Shown: positions 56,734-64,000 of the stretch, piece by piece
How positions within the stretch are numbered: the stretch's first letter is position 1
How the letters are laid out: each line of letters begins with the position of its first letter
Assembly (NCBI GenBank): GCA_015152475.1
Contig: SUTW01000004.1
Location: forward strand, 1-64,000
Reading direction: 5' to 3'
Length of the DNA: 64,000 bases
Source of the DNA: Cyanobacteria bacterium SIG30
Lineage (GTDB): Bacteria; Cyanobacteriota; Vampirovibrionia; Gastranaerophilales; Gastranaerophilaceae
Notes under the pieces: generated by a model
The model's database searches: none
What the model saw: only the letters and a program-made list of their open reading frames with translations
What the model was told of the DNA's origin: nothing
Made by a program: the position numbers and the translations under genes

Positions 56734-59070
56734 ATGTTTATTCAGGACATCAAATTAACTAATATAGATACAAATAACAATAAAGTGCAAATTAAAAAAC
56801 CTGCGCTTAGTTTTTGTGCCATTGATTCCATTAATATTGATAAAGAAAAAGAAGGTAAAACTTCTGAAGATAAAACGTCAGTTATTAAAGATTTTTCAAA
56901 AGCCTGTGTTAAGAAAATAAATGAGGCAGTTAATGTTCACAAATTAAAAAAATTGTTTTTAGACCACGGCACAATTGTTTCATCTTTTGATGTACCTATA
57001 TACAGGTATAAGATTAAAAAATTATCAAAGATGGACTATGAACAAGTTGAGCAAAAATATCTTGCTATTTTAAGACACGATAGTTCTTTTTCGCTTGATA
57101 GAAAAACCGATAGAGATATCCTTTTAAATGAAAATATCACAGCGAGAGACATAGACGATATACAAGTAACAAAATTAGAACCATTGCATACGCAAGAACT
57201 ATTGTTCTTGTTTAATATGCTTGAAAAATATGAAAATATTGAAAATTTATCAACATATGAACAGCAAGAAATTTTAAAAATGATAAAGGGCGAATTTTAT
57301 CTAAAAAAAACAGAAGTAGAAAGATTCAGCAAAGATTCGCCATTATTCAGATATAAATTTATAAGAGATATTAAAGAATGCAAAGACATTGAAAGTCTTA
57401 TGGCGGATGTGAAAAAGTCACTTGGAACTTCTTCTTGTAAGGCTATTAATGTTAATGATATTAATTTATTAAATGTTATTTCTTCTTCAAATATAGATAA
57501 ATTAAAAGAAGCCTTAAACAACACGGATCTTCAAAAATATAAAAAAGGTTTTGCACTTAAATATCCAAGAAAAAGTTTTATCGAGGATTTTAATAAAATA
57601 ATTCAGGATTTACCAAATAGCGATAAAAATAAAGTCTTTAAACATTTTGATTTTAAAATAAATACAGCAGGCGATATTGTTAAATATCCAAATCCAGATA
57701 GCCAAAAAAAACCAGATGAAAATTTAAAACCTGTTATTGATAAGGCTCAACTTTGCGTTGAAAAATTTATGCTTGAGAATAAAGTGATTTTAAACCCAGA
57801 AGATAGTGAACTTGAATTACTTTTGAATGACATTATACAAGCATTTCCTGAATTTATTTCTATTATCGGAAAAATACAACACAGGGGCGATAGTATTGAT
57901 TTTCATACATTTGATGATTTGAAAAGAATAATGAATAGTGAAAATTATTTGGAGCTACCTGAAGCAGAAAAAAGGATAATGTTTGTTGCGACTTTGTTTC
58001 ATGATTTTGCAAAGGAAGAACATGTTGTTGATCCAGGACATGCTAAAAAATCAGCACTTTTGACGAAAGAAATAATTAAAAAAGCGCCTGTTTCTTTTGA
58101 TGAAAAAGAAAGAATATACAATTTAATTGCGCATAGTCACTGGCTAGTTGACGGGGATAGTTTTGAAGATATAGCTTTTTATTTCAGAAGACCGAATGAC
58201 TTTAAAATGGCGCAAATTTTTGCAAGGGCAGACAGTAATTCTGCGGGTTTTTATTATCAGCCTGACCCAAGTTTAATTGATGAAGTTGTTAATAACATAG
58301 ATAAGATTAACAAAAATGGCATTTTGCTTTTTGCGGATTCTCTGCCTGTTGACAAAACAAAATATGATACTAATAAATATGGCGTTAAATATCTTGATTT
58401 GAGAGATCCTGAAGCGTCTGTTGAAAAATATGGTTATCCAAAAGGGACAAAAGTCAAGGATTTAAAATTCTTGTGTCATTCAAGTCAAAACGAACAACTT
58501 GATTTTAGCACCTTATGTGATGACAGCAAAAATGTTTGTTTGAGCACTTCATTAGTTGATAGAAAAAAGGGTTTTTCTATCGAACGTAATGATGGCGAAA
58601 CATATATTCTTTCAGGTAATAATGCCAATTTAATAATAGGTGGTAAAAACATATGTGGTACTGGGGCAAAAAGGGATTATAATTATGCAAAAAATGCAAT
58701 GTATAAAAATATTCCAGATTATTCAAAACCATTTAGAAGTTTAATAAGTGATATGTATAAAGATGAATTAAATTTATCTGATGAAGACTATTTAAAACTT
58801 TATAACCAAATTTGTAATTTAGACAGAAAAGAAGAAATCAAAGATGTTGAACTAAATTCAGGCAGGATTTTATCTGGAAGCGAAATAATAAAAATTCTTG
58901 AAAAAATTCAAAAAGAAATGGTGACAGATGATGGTTCAGGTATAAGAGATTATATAAACGAGTTCGTTGTTTATAATCCTAAAATTGAAGCTATTGTTAA
59001 AAATAGCAAGGATATTGCAGGCGATATAGATTCAATTAAACAGTCAAAACATCCTGTGATATTGGTTTAA
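56734..59070 (+). CDS. Large HD-domain protein with an unassigned C-terminal domain
   Basis: 778 residues. Residues 380-520 form an HD metal-dependent phosphohydrolase domain: H391, FVATLFHDFAKEEH (H423, D424), H436, and YNLIAHSHWL. The first 380 residues are helical with a tag-like start (MFIQDIKLTN). The last part has a conserved-looking block (KFLCHSSQNEQL, NVCLSTSLVDR, NANLIIGGKN) that I do not recognise. AAGG precedes the ATG, 14 nt after the CheD-like stop, so the two are probably one operon. The substrate is unknown. Confidence 0.65.
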   Translation: MFIQDIKLTNIDTNNNKVQIKKPALSFCAIDSINIDKEKEGKTSEDKTSVIKDFSKACVKKINEAVNVHKLKKLFLDHGTIVSSFDVPIYRYKIKKLSKMDYEQVEQKYLAILRHDSSFSLDRKTDRDILLNENITARDIDDIQVTKLEPLHTQELLFLFNMLEKYENIENLSTYEQQEILKMIKGEFYLKKTEVERFSKDSPLFRYKFIRDIKECKDIESLMADVKKSLGTSSCKAINVNDINLLNVISSSNIDKLKEALNNTDLQKYKKGFALKYPRKSFIEDFNKIIQDLPNSDKNKVFKHFDFKINTAGDIVKYPNPDSQKKPDENLKPVIDKAQLCVEKFMLENKVILNPEDSELELLLNDIIQAFPEFISIIGKIQHRGDSIDFHTFDDLKRIMNSENYLELPEAEKRIMFVATLFHDFAKEEHVVDPGHAKKSALLTKEIIKKAPVSFDEKERIYNLIAHSHWLVDGDSFEDIAFYFRRPNDFKMAQIFARADSNSAGFYYQPDPSLIDEVVNNIDKINKNGILLFADSLPVDKTKYDTNKYGVKYLDLRDPEASVEKYGYPKGTKVKDLKFLCHSSQNEQLDFSTLCDDSKNVCLSTSLVDRKKGFSIERNDGETYILSGNNANLIIGGKNICGTGAKRDYNYAKNAMYKNIPDYSKPFRSLISDMYKDELNLSDEDYLKLYNQICNLDRKEEIKDVELNSGRILSGSEIIKILEKIQKEMVTDDGSGIRDYINEFVVYNPKIEAIVKNSKDIAGDIDSIKQSKHPVILV

Positions 59071-59081
59071 AATATACTGCT

Positions 59082-60383
59082 TTAAATAAATTCATTAGTT
59101 AAGCTGAAATTTTCATCGTTGGCTTCTCTTAACAGATTGGTCCAACTATTATAATATTCAGCCAGCGCCTGAGCATAACCGATAATAATGGATTTATACG
59201 ATTGTTTCATAACTATTAATGAAACAATGTCTGTTTCTCCTTTTTCATAGCTTTCTTTTGACACGTCAATTAAGTGTTCTGAGCCTTTTATAATTTTTTG
59301 TTCATAGTGGTTTAAGTTTTCTGCTGCTGTTAGAAATTTTTCATATGCAGTTGCTATATCTTTTTTTGCTTTATTTTCGGTCGATATTATTTTTAATTCA
59401 GTTTGTCTGATTTTTAGTATTGCATTATTTATTTCTGGTGCGTAATTATAAAACAATGGTATATTTGTCAAACTAGCACCCGCCCAAGCGCCATGTTCAG
59501 TTTTTCCACTATCAGTGTGTCTTCCAGGAGTATAAGCATATCCTCCCATTATTTGAAAATCAGGAATTTTTTGTCTTGTTAAAACTGTTAAATTTTTGTT
59601 TGAAATATCAAGTTCTTGTTTACATATTTGTATATCAAAACGTTTCGTTAATGCTTTCTTAACGATATCTTCTGTGTTGGGAAAATTAGTTGTTGGTGGC
59701 GGAGTATTCATTTCTTTGAAATTGTTTTCTTCTAAAAATCGCATATCCATACTGTCATATGTTATATTTTCTGTTGTATTTATAACTTTATTAAATGCAG
59801 ATAAAGCCTTTTTAACATCCATTTTTGCGCTATTGATTTGTGTTGTTAATTGGTTTAGCGCAATTTCTGCCTGTATTACATCAACTTCTGGTGCTTTTTT
59901 GTTTTTAACTCTGTTTTGCGCAATTTTAAATAATTCTTCTTGTAGTTGTTTTTGTTGTTCTAAAGTGTCTAAGATTGATTTTGCTGCAACGAGATTTATA
60001 TATGCTTCTCTTACATCCATTTTTAAATCAAATGCGGTGTAATCATAATTTTTTTCAAGAAGATTTAATTCTGATGTTGCTAATTTTTTGCGTGCATTTC
60101 GTTTTGCAATTTCAATGTTTTGACTAACACCTATTTGCTTTGGTTCAGAATTTCCTGAATTTCCCACAAAATAAAAAGTTTCAATTGATGGATTTTGCAA
60201 TCTGTTTGCCTGAAAAACTTTATTTTTTGCAACGGTTAAATCAATTTTATTTGCTTCTAAATCTATGTTGTTTTGCAACGCTATTTCAATTGCTTCGTTT
60301 AAGAAAACTTTTTGTGTTTCATTGCCCATTGCGTAAGTTTGCAGAATTATTAAAATAAAAATTGCGGTAAAAATCTTTTTCAT
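59082..60383 (-). CDS. TolC-family outer-membrane efflux protein
   Basis: 433 residues with a signal peptide (FTAIFILIILQTYAMG). Two OEP repeats: LNEAIEIALQNNIDLEANKI then APEVDVIQAEIALNQLTTQI, and KALTKRFDIQICKQELDISN then ESYEKGETDIVSLIVMKQSY. It would form the trimeric channel of a tripartite pump, though no adaptor or RND gene is adjacent. CzcC-type proteins have a similar layout. Leaderless promoter, no ribosome site. Confidence 0.88.
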   Translation of the reverse strand: MKKIFTAIFILIILQTYAMGNETQKVFLNEAIEIALQNNIDLEANKIDLTVAKNKVFQANRLQNPSIETFYFVGNSGNSEPKQIGVSQNIEIAKRNARKKLATSELNLLEKNYDYTAFDLKMDVREAYINLVAAKSILDTLEQQKQLQEELFKIAQNRVKNKKAPEVDVIQAEIALNQLTTQINSAKMDVKKALSAFNKVINTTENITYDSMDMRFLEENNFKEMNTPPPTTNFPNTEDIVKKALTKRFDIQICKQELDISNKNLTVLTRQKIPDFQIMGGYAYTPGRHTDSGKTEHGAWAGASLTNIPLFYNYAPEINNAILKIRQTELKIISTENKAKKDIATAYEKFLTAAENLNHYEQKIIKGSEHLIDVSKESYEKGETDIVSLIVMKQSYKSIIIGYAQALAEYYNSWTNLLREANDENFSLTNEFI

Positions 60384-60389
60384 ATGATA

Positions 60390-60417
60390 ATTATATCAAA
60401 GTTGGACTATATGGCAA
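60390..60417 (-). promoter_or_regulatory. Promoter of the TolC-family gene, predicted leaderless
   Basis: Minus strand TTGCCA (60417-60412), 16-nt spacer, extended -10 TGATATAAT (TATAAT 60395-60390), then TATCAT and the ATG at 60383. Confidence 0.8.
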
Positions 60418-60418
60418 T

Positions 60419-61168
60419 TTAAAACGGTTTTCTATACGTTTGCTCGTAGCAGGTTTTAGGATCTTTATATATGCATTTTAAAAATTTTATATTTCTTTTT
60501 TTATTTTTGGCAAGAGCTAATGCTTTGCTAAAATCTTCTTTGGCTAAATTGTTCTTATTTAGTTTTTTATAAATACCTGCGCGTTGAGCTAAAATTTGGT
60601 CGTAAACTTTTCTTTCAATAGTTTTATTTGAATATTCTAGTGCAGTTTCATAGTCATTTTGTAAAATGTATATTATTGATATTTCATGATAATAGTTGTT
60701 ATATTTAAAAATTTCCATTGCTTTTTCATATTCACCTGTTCTTAAATAAAACCATCCGGCCATATACCATGCAACTTTTGGTTCATATTTTTTTAAATAT
60801 TTGTATGCTTCTTCGTATTTTGATTTTATTTCTTGTGGGTCTAATATGCTAATTGCGTATTCTAAGGCTATAATTCCTTTATGCGCTGGCAATATTGCTG
60901 TTTTGATTGCGCAATCATAATTCCTTACTATATCTTGTGTTGTATCTGCTAGTCTTGCTTTTGTTGTGAAAATATATGGAACTATATGATAAGAAAATAA
61001 AAGCAAGACTGAAACAATTATGCAAAATATTGTTTTTGTTATTTTGGATTTAACCTTCAGGATAAAAACAAACAGGACAATAGCCAATATTATTGCGCCT
61101 AATACGGCAACTGGCATAAGAGTTGCATAATAAAAAGAATTTAAAATAGAATATAGTGTTTCAATCAT
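60419..61168 (-). CDS. Membrane-anchored TPR protein
   Basis: 249 residues from MIETLYSILNSF: two helices (AVLGAIILAIVLFVFIL and TIFCIIVSVLLLFSYHIV) then a TPR-like soluble tail (YKYLKKYEPKVAWYMAGWFY, YEKAMEIFKYNNYYHEI, NNLAKEDFSKALALAK). The tail likely scaffolds envelope partners. The longer start (61204) overlaps the -35, so ATG 61168 is chosen. No ribosome site; perfect TTGACA/TATAAT promoter gives a leaderless message. Confidence 0.7.
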   Translation of the reverse strand: MIETLYSILNSFYYATLMPVAVLGAIILAIVLFVFILKVKSKITKTIFCIIVSVLLLFSYHIVPYIFTTKARLADTTQDIVRNYDCAIKTAILPAHKGIIALEYAISILDPQEIKSKYEEAYKYLKKYEPKVAWYMAGWFYLRTGEYEKAMEIFKYNNYYHEISIIYILQNDYETALEYSNKTIERKVYDQILAQRAGIYKKLNKNNLAKEDFSKALALAKNKKRNIKFLKCIYKDPKTCYEQTYRKPF

Positions 61169-61174
61169 AGGTAT

Positions 61175-61204
61175 ATTATAATTTTTCGTTATTATATGTG
61201 TCAA
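61175..61204 (-). promoter_or_regulatory. Consensus promoter of the TPR membrane gene, predicted leaderless
   Basis: Minus strand TTGACA (61204-61199), 18-nt spacer, TATAAT (61180-61175), then ATACCT and the ATG at 61168. Both hexamers are perfect consensus. Confidence 0.82.
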
Positions 61205-61232
61205 TAAAATTTGTACACTGAATTAATACGAG

Positions 61233-61439
61233 TTAGCAGTTTGTATTATCAATGTTTTCGTCAATATAATTTATTTCTTCTTCGTAATATTCAGGTGTCA
61301 ATTCATATTTTTCGATTTTGACGTTTGCTAATTTTTCCAAAACTTTTAGGTAATCTAGACATTTTTTACCTTTAATACCTTGAGTTTCCATTTTAACAGA
61401 GCCATCTGGCATAAGCCTTATTTGTAATTTCTTCGCCAT
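61233..61439 (-). CDS. DUF2997 family small protein
   Basis: 68 residues beginning MAKKLQIRLMPDGSVKMETQ, with IKGKKCLDYLKVLEKL, the DUF2997 pattern (an N-terminal beta hairpin and a helix with conserved Cys). In cyanobacteria this family is encoded beside ycf35 and ycf46. AAGG precedes the ATG; 8 bp after the ycf35-like stop. Function unknown. Confidence 0.8.
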   Translation of the reverse strand: MAKKLQIRLMPDGSVKMETQGIKGKKCLDYLKVLEKLANVKIEKYELTPEYYEEEINYIDENIDNTNC

Positions 61440-61447
61440 AATTTTCC

Positions 61448-62257
61448 TTAATCCAAATTTATTGTAAGAAGAATGGAATTATCTTCTAAAATTTCTTCGC
61501 TTTCAATTTCCATATTTTCTTCTTGTGCTTTTTGTTTTATTGTTTCGTAAGTTTTTTCTTGTACATTTTGGCAATATTCATTATTCAAATTTGACATTGT
61601 GTTGACTAAATCTTCTTTACTGCCATTATAGTAAGTAAGAACGACATAAGTGTCATTTTCATTTTTTGTGAATTCAAATTTGATATTTTCAATTACACAA
61701 TTTACATTGTCGTCTTTGATTTCAATATTTTCTGCTCCATGTTCTTCAATAGTTTTAAGCAGAATATATTTGTCCTTAAATGCTGTTTCATAACTATATA
61801 CAGGAAGTTCACCGTCTTTTGTAGTTAAACCAAAAACATCTTTTCCAGCTATTGCATTTATATTTTTCATATATTCTTCAATAATTTTTTCATGTTTTAC
61901 AGATTTTTTGCTATCCATTGATCTGAAATTGACTTCGTAGCCATTTATGCCCATTTTCCATATTGCATAAATTTCTGAGTTTGGAATATATGTAGTTATT
62001 TCTCTTGGGCTATGTAGTGTAACTGTATATAATGTTTTTTCTAAAATTTCTATAACTTCATTTGTGTTTTGAAGATTTGTTTTGCAGTTTATATTGACTG
62101 CGTTTTTTAAAATATTATTTAATGCCGAAGATGACATCTGATAATTACTTTCTCTTTCTGTCATACCTAAAGCTGATATCCCGGCTGCAACCGTAAAGAC
62201 GGGTAATATTGGTATTGAAAGAAGTGGTATTGGTATAGATGTTAAAACTAATGACAT
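61448..62257 (-). CDS. ycf35: Ycf35-like (DUF1257) protein with N-terminal extension
   Basis: 269 residues. The C-terminal 120 residues match the Ycf35/DUF1257 pattern: YVVLTYYNGSKEDLVNTMSN, then QNVQEKTYETIKQKA, ending EEILEDNSILLTINLD. An N-terminal hydrophobic stretch (VLTSIPIPLLSIPILPVFTV) and a middle region absent from plastid Ycf35 make it about twice the usual length. Placement between DUF2997 and ycf46 supports the assignment. AAAGGG precedes the ATG. Plastid ycf35 function is unknown. Confidence 0.65.
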   Translation of the reverse strand: MSLVLTSIPIPLLSIPILPVFTVAAGISALGMTERESNYQMSSSALNNILKNAVNINCKTNLQNTNEVIEILEKTLYTVTLHSPREITTYIPNSEIYAIWKMGINGYEVNFRSMDSKKSVKHEKIIEEYMKNINAIAGKDVFGLTTKDGELPVYSYETAFKDKYILLKTIEEHGAENIEIKDDNVNCVIENIKFEFTKNENDTYVVLTYYNGSKEDLVNTMSNLNNEYCQNVQEKTYETIKQKAQEENMEIESEEILEDNSILLTINLD

Positions 62258-62271
62258 ATTTTTCCCTTTGT

Positions 62272-63918
62272 TTAAAAATCAAGTGATCTTCCACCTCTGC
62301 TTTTATTAATATCAGAGGTTTCGTTATTTGTTTCGTGAGTGTATTCTTGCATGTCGTTTTTGTTTGTAGCACTTACTGCGCGAACATTTGCCCATTCTCT
62401 TAAAGCTAAAATTTGTTCTTTTTGGGTTACTGATAATGGAACTGTGTTTTTGATGACATTATAAAGGTCTTCTTTGATTAAGCCTCTGTTTGCGAAGAAT
62501 GCTTCATAAAGGGCTGATACAACTACGTTTTCAATTTCTGAACCCACAAAACCCTCAGTGATTTTTGCTAAATCTTTTAACAAACTATCATTTATTTCAA
62601 TATTTGAAGATACAGATTCATTTGTTAAACGTTTTTCAAGATGCAATTTAAAAATTTCATATCTTTCTTTTTCTGTCGGTAAATCTACAAAGAAAATTTC
62701 GTCAAAACGTCCTTTGCGAAGAAGTTCTGGCGGAAGATTGTGGATATTGTTTGCAGTTGCGATAACAAAAACGGGCGCTGTTTTTTCTTGCATCCAGGTC
62801 AAAAATGTTCCAAAAATTCTTGCACTTGTTCCACTATCTCCATTTGAACCAGAGCCCACTCCTGCAAGCCCTTTTTCAATTTCGTCAACCCACAAAATTG
62901 AGGGTGCAACTGCTTCTGCTGTTTGAATTGCTCTTCTCATATTTTCTTCTGAACTTCCGACAATTCCAGAAAATATTTTACCTAAATCAAGTCTTAACAA
63001 AGGCAATTGCCAAATGGCACTCATGGCTTTTGCAGTTAAACTTTTTCCGCAACCTGGAACTCCTGTTATGAGAACTCCTTTTGGCGCTGGGATATTATAT
63101 ATCCTTGCTGTTTCTGACCAGGAATTGTTTCTTTTAAGAAGCCAATTTTTCAAATTTCCAAGTCCGCCAATGTCATTTATATTTGATGAACTTTGTACAA
63201 ATTCTAAAATTCCAGTTTTCTTAATTACTTGTTTTTTCTCATCTAAAATTACAGATAAATCTTTAACATCAATTTTGCCATCATTGACCATTGCAAGTGC
63301 AAATGCGTTTTCAGCTTCTTGCAATGTGAGTCCAAGCGCGCCTTTGCATAATTTTGTTTTATCTTCATCTGATAATTCAGTTGTCAACGCTCCACTATTT
63401 TGGCTAATCATCATATCAAGTCTTGCTTTAATTTCATCAAGACATGGAAGATCGAAATCAAAAATGGATATTTCTTTTTGCATTGTGTCAGGGATTACAA
63501 GTTCCGGCGAAACAAATATAACATTTTTCTTAGAACTGCTTGATTTTAGATTTGGTAAAATATCTCTTAATTTTCTTATAGTATTGTAATCTGCAGGTCT
63601 ATTTTTTAATCCAAAATTTACGTGAAAATCTTTAAAAACAAAAATTGCATCTTCTTCTGAATTTTCAATATATTCAAGAGCTTTAATTGGCGCAGTTGTG
63701 CCAGCTACGGTTTTATCTTCTTTTTCATCCACAAAACCTTTTGTTTGTGTCCACACATAAACTTTTCTTGGAGTTTTTATAAGTTGTGGAAGTTCTGCAA
63801 TTTTTTTAATCATGTTAACTGCGCGTTCTTCTTCCCAAGTTGTTATGTAAACATATGGAAATCTTGCACGCATAAGACTTGAAAGTTTTTTCATTGTTGT
63901 TATATGTTGTTTTGTCAT
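62272..63918 (-). CDS. ycf46: Ycf46-like AAA+ ATPase
   Basis: 548 residues. The N-terminal region (MRARFPYVYITTWEEERAV) is typical of Ycf46. The AAA+ domain has Walker A GVPGCGKS (286-293), Walker B ILWVDEIEKG (341-350), VIATANNIHNLPPELLRKGR (sensor 1 and arginine finger). A C-terminal RGGRSLDF tail closes it. Homologues occur in cyanobacteria and in some red-algal plastids; in Synechocystis Ycf46 has been linked to inorganic-carbon use (literature memory). AAGGGGTCA precedes the ATG. Confidence 0.88.
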   Translation of the reverse strand: MTKQHITTMKKLSSLMRARFPYVYITTWEEERAVNMIKKIAELPQLIKTPRKVYVWTQTKGFVDEKEDKTVAGTTAPIKALEYIENSEEDAIFVFKDFHVNFGLKNRPADYNTIRKLRDILPNLKSSSSKKNVIFVSPELVIPDTMQKEISIFDFDLPCLDEIKARLDMMISQNSGALTTELSDEDKTKLCKGALGLTLQEAENAFALAMVNDGKIDVKDLSVILDEKKQVIKKTGILEFVQSSSNINDIGGLGNLKNWLLKRNNSWSETARIYNIPAPKGVLITGVPGCGKSLTAKAMSAIWQLPLLRLDLGKIFSGIVGSSEENMRRAIQTAEAVAPSILWVDEIEKGLAGVGSGSNGDSGTSARIFGTFLTWMQEKTAPVFVIATANNIHNLPPELLRKGRFDEIFFVDLPTEKERYEIFKLHLEKRLTNESVSSNIEINDSLLKDLAKITEGFVGSEIENVVVSALYEAFFANRGLIKEDLYNVIKNTVPLSVTQKEQILALREWANVRAVSATNKNDMQEYTHETNNETSDINKSRGGRSLDF

Positions 63919-63938
63919 TTTGACCCCTTTTTTGTTAA

Positions 63939-64000
63939 TTATATAACTTTTTCAATAAATTTTTCTTTGATTTTTGAAAAATCACCCATTCCGTTGATAA
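63939..64000 (-). CDS. C-terminal end of a further minus-strand gene (partial)
   Basis: An open frame enters from the window edge and ends TAA at 63939-63941, giving INGMGDFSKIKEKFIEKVI in ordinary codon use, 21 bp before ycf46. Its identity cannot be told from 19 residues; a co-operonic gene is likely. Confidence 0.4.
   Translation of the reverse strand, partial: INGMGDFSKIKEKFIEKVI

Noticed and set aside
63014-63589. 191-codon plus-strand frame opposite ycf46
   Set aside because: Overlaps the conserved AAA+ domain on the other strand; no ribosome site and no recognisable product.

Overview
The window is a low-GC (visibly A/T-rich), gene-dense bacterial stretch that looks like one chromosomal contig from an uncultured gut bacterium of the Cyanobacteria-related lineage Gastranaerophilales/Vampirovibrionia (Melainabacteria). 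Four things suggest this: a prepilin whose N-terminus carries FTLAEVLITL; a ycf46 - ycf35-like - DUF2997 cluster, otherwise known from cyanobacteria and plastids; many short lineage-type proteins that start with M-x-I-x-P-like peptides; and a diderm envelope set (LptB, an LptF/G permease, MsbA-type flippase, TolC, a LemA/DUF3137 pair) in an anaerobic setting (class III ribonucleotide reductase, flavodiiron protein). The taxonomic call is inference.

Layout. 1-4.9 kb: partial prepilin, PEBP-like protein, adenylate kinase with an N-terminal extension, TrpS and a large TPR protein. 4.9-8.7 kb: a tightly overlapping envelope operon (lptB, lptF/G, phosphodiester glycosidase, small membrane protein, DedA). 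8.7-13.9 kb: TPR protein, rpsB-tsf behind a structured leader, rplS, rbgA-rnhB and a stand-alone Clp N-domain protein. 14-17.7 kb: ABC flippase, tRNA-Phe, HNH-like protein, repeat-bearing small protein. 17.8-24.9 kb: hemolysin III, a four-part flavodiiron protein, lineage-specific proteins including a degenerate HD-GYP, split chromate transporter, CstA-like carrier, hibernation factor. 25-30 kb: AMIN/amidase-murI, tRNA-Leu followed by a 124-bp tandem array built on its 3' end, DUF3137/LemA. 30-33 kb: a compact cobalamin riboswitch before nrdD-nrdG. 33-40.6 kb: hypothetical proteins and an unfamiliar membrane operon (VirB10-like, vWA, FHA-like polytopic, two TonB-C-like proteins). 40.6-48.3 kb: UvrD-type helicase-nuclease with a secreted vWA protein, a CHAP/EF-hand coiled-coil protein, two orphan sugar permeases, tRNA-Ser. 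48.5-53.1 kb: a two-gene restriction-modification system and an ADP-ribosyltransferase-like protein. 53.2-64 kb: tyrosine phosphatase, MATE, three lineage-specific proteins, TolC, a TPR membrane protein and the ycf cluster.

Regulation. Several genes have a -10 box ending exactly 6-7 nt before the ATG and no Shine-Dalgarno, which predicts leaderless mRNAs. Genes inside operons mostly use clear AGGAGG-type sites or TAATG/ATGA coupling. tRNA-Phe and tRNA-Leu share an extended promoter sequence. Several convergent pairs abut or overlap with no room for a terminator.

The best candidates for undescribed biology are the vWA/FHA/TonB-C operon at 34.75-39.74 kb, the tRNA-Leu tail array, the systematic leaderless promoters, the recurrent N-terminal tag, and the ADP-ribosyltransferase-like, CheD-like and large HD proteins around 51.8-59.1 kb. 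All function calls rest on motif reading of the sequence; no database search was run.
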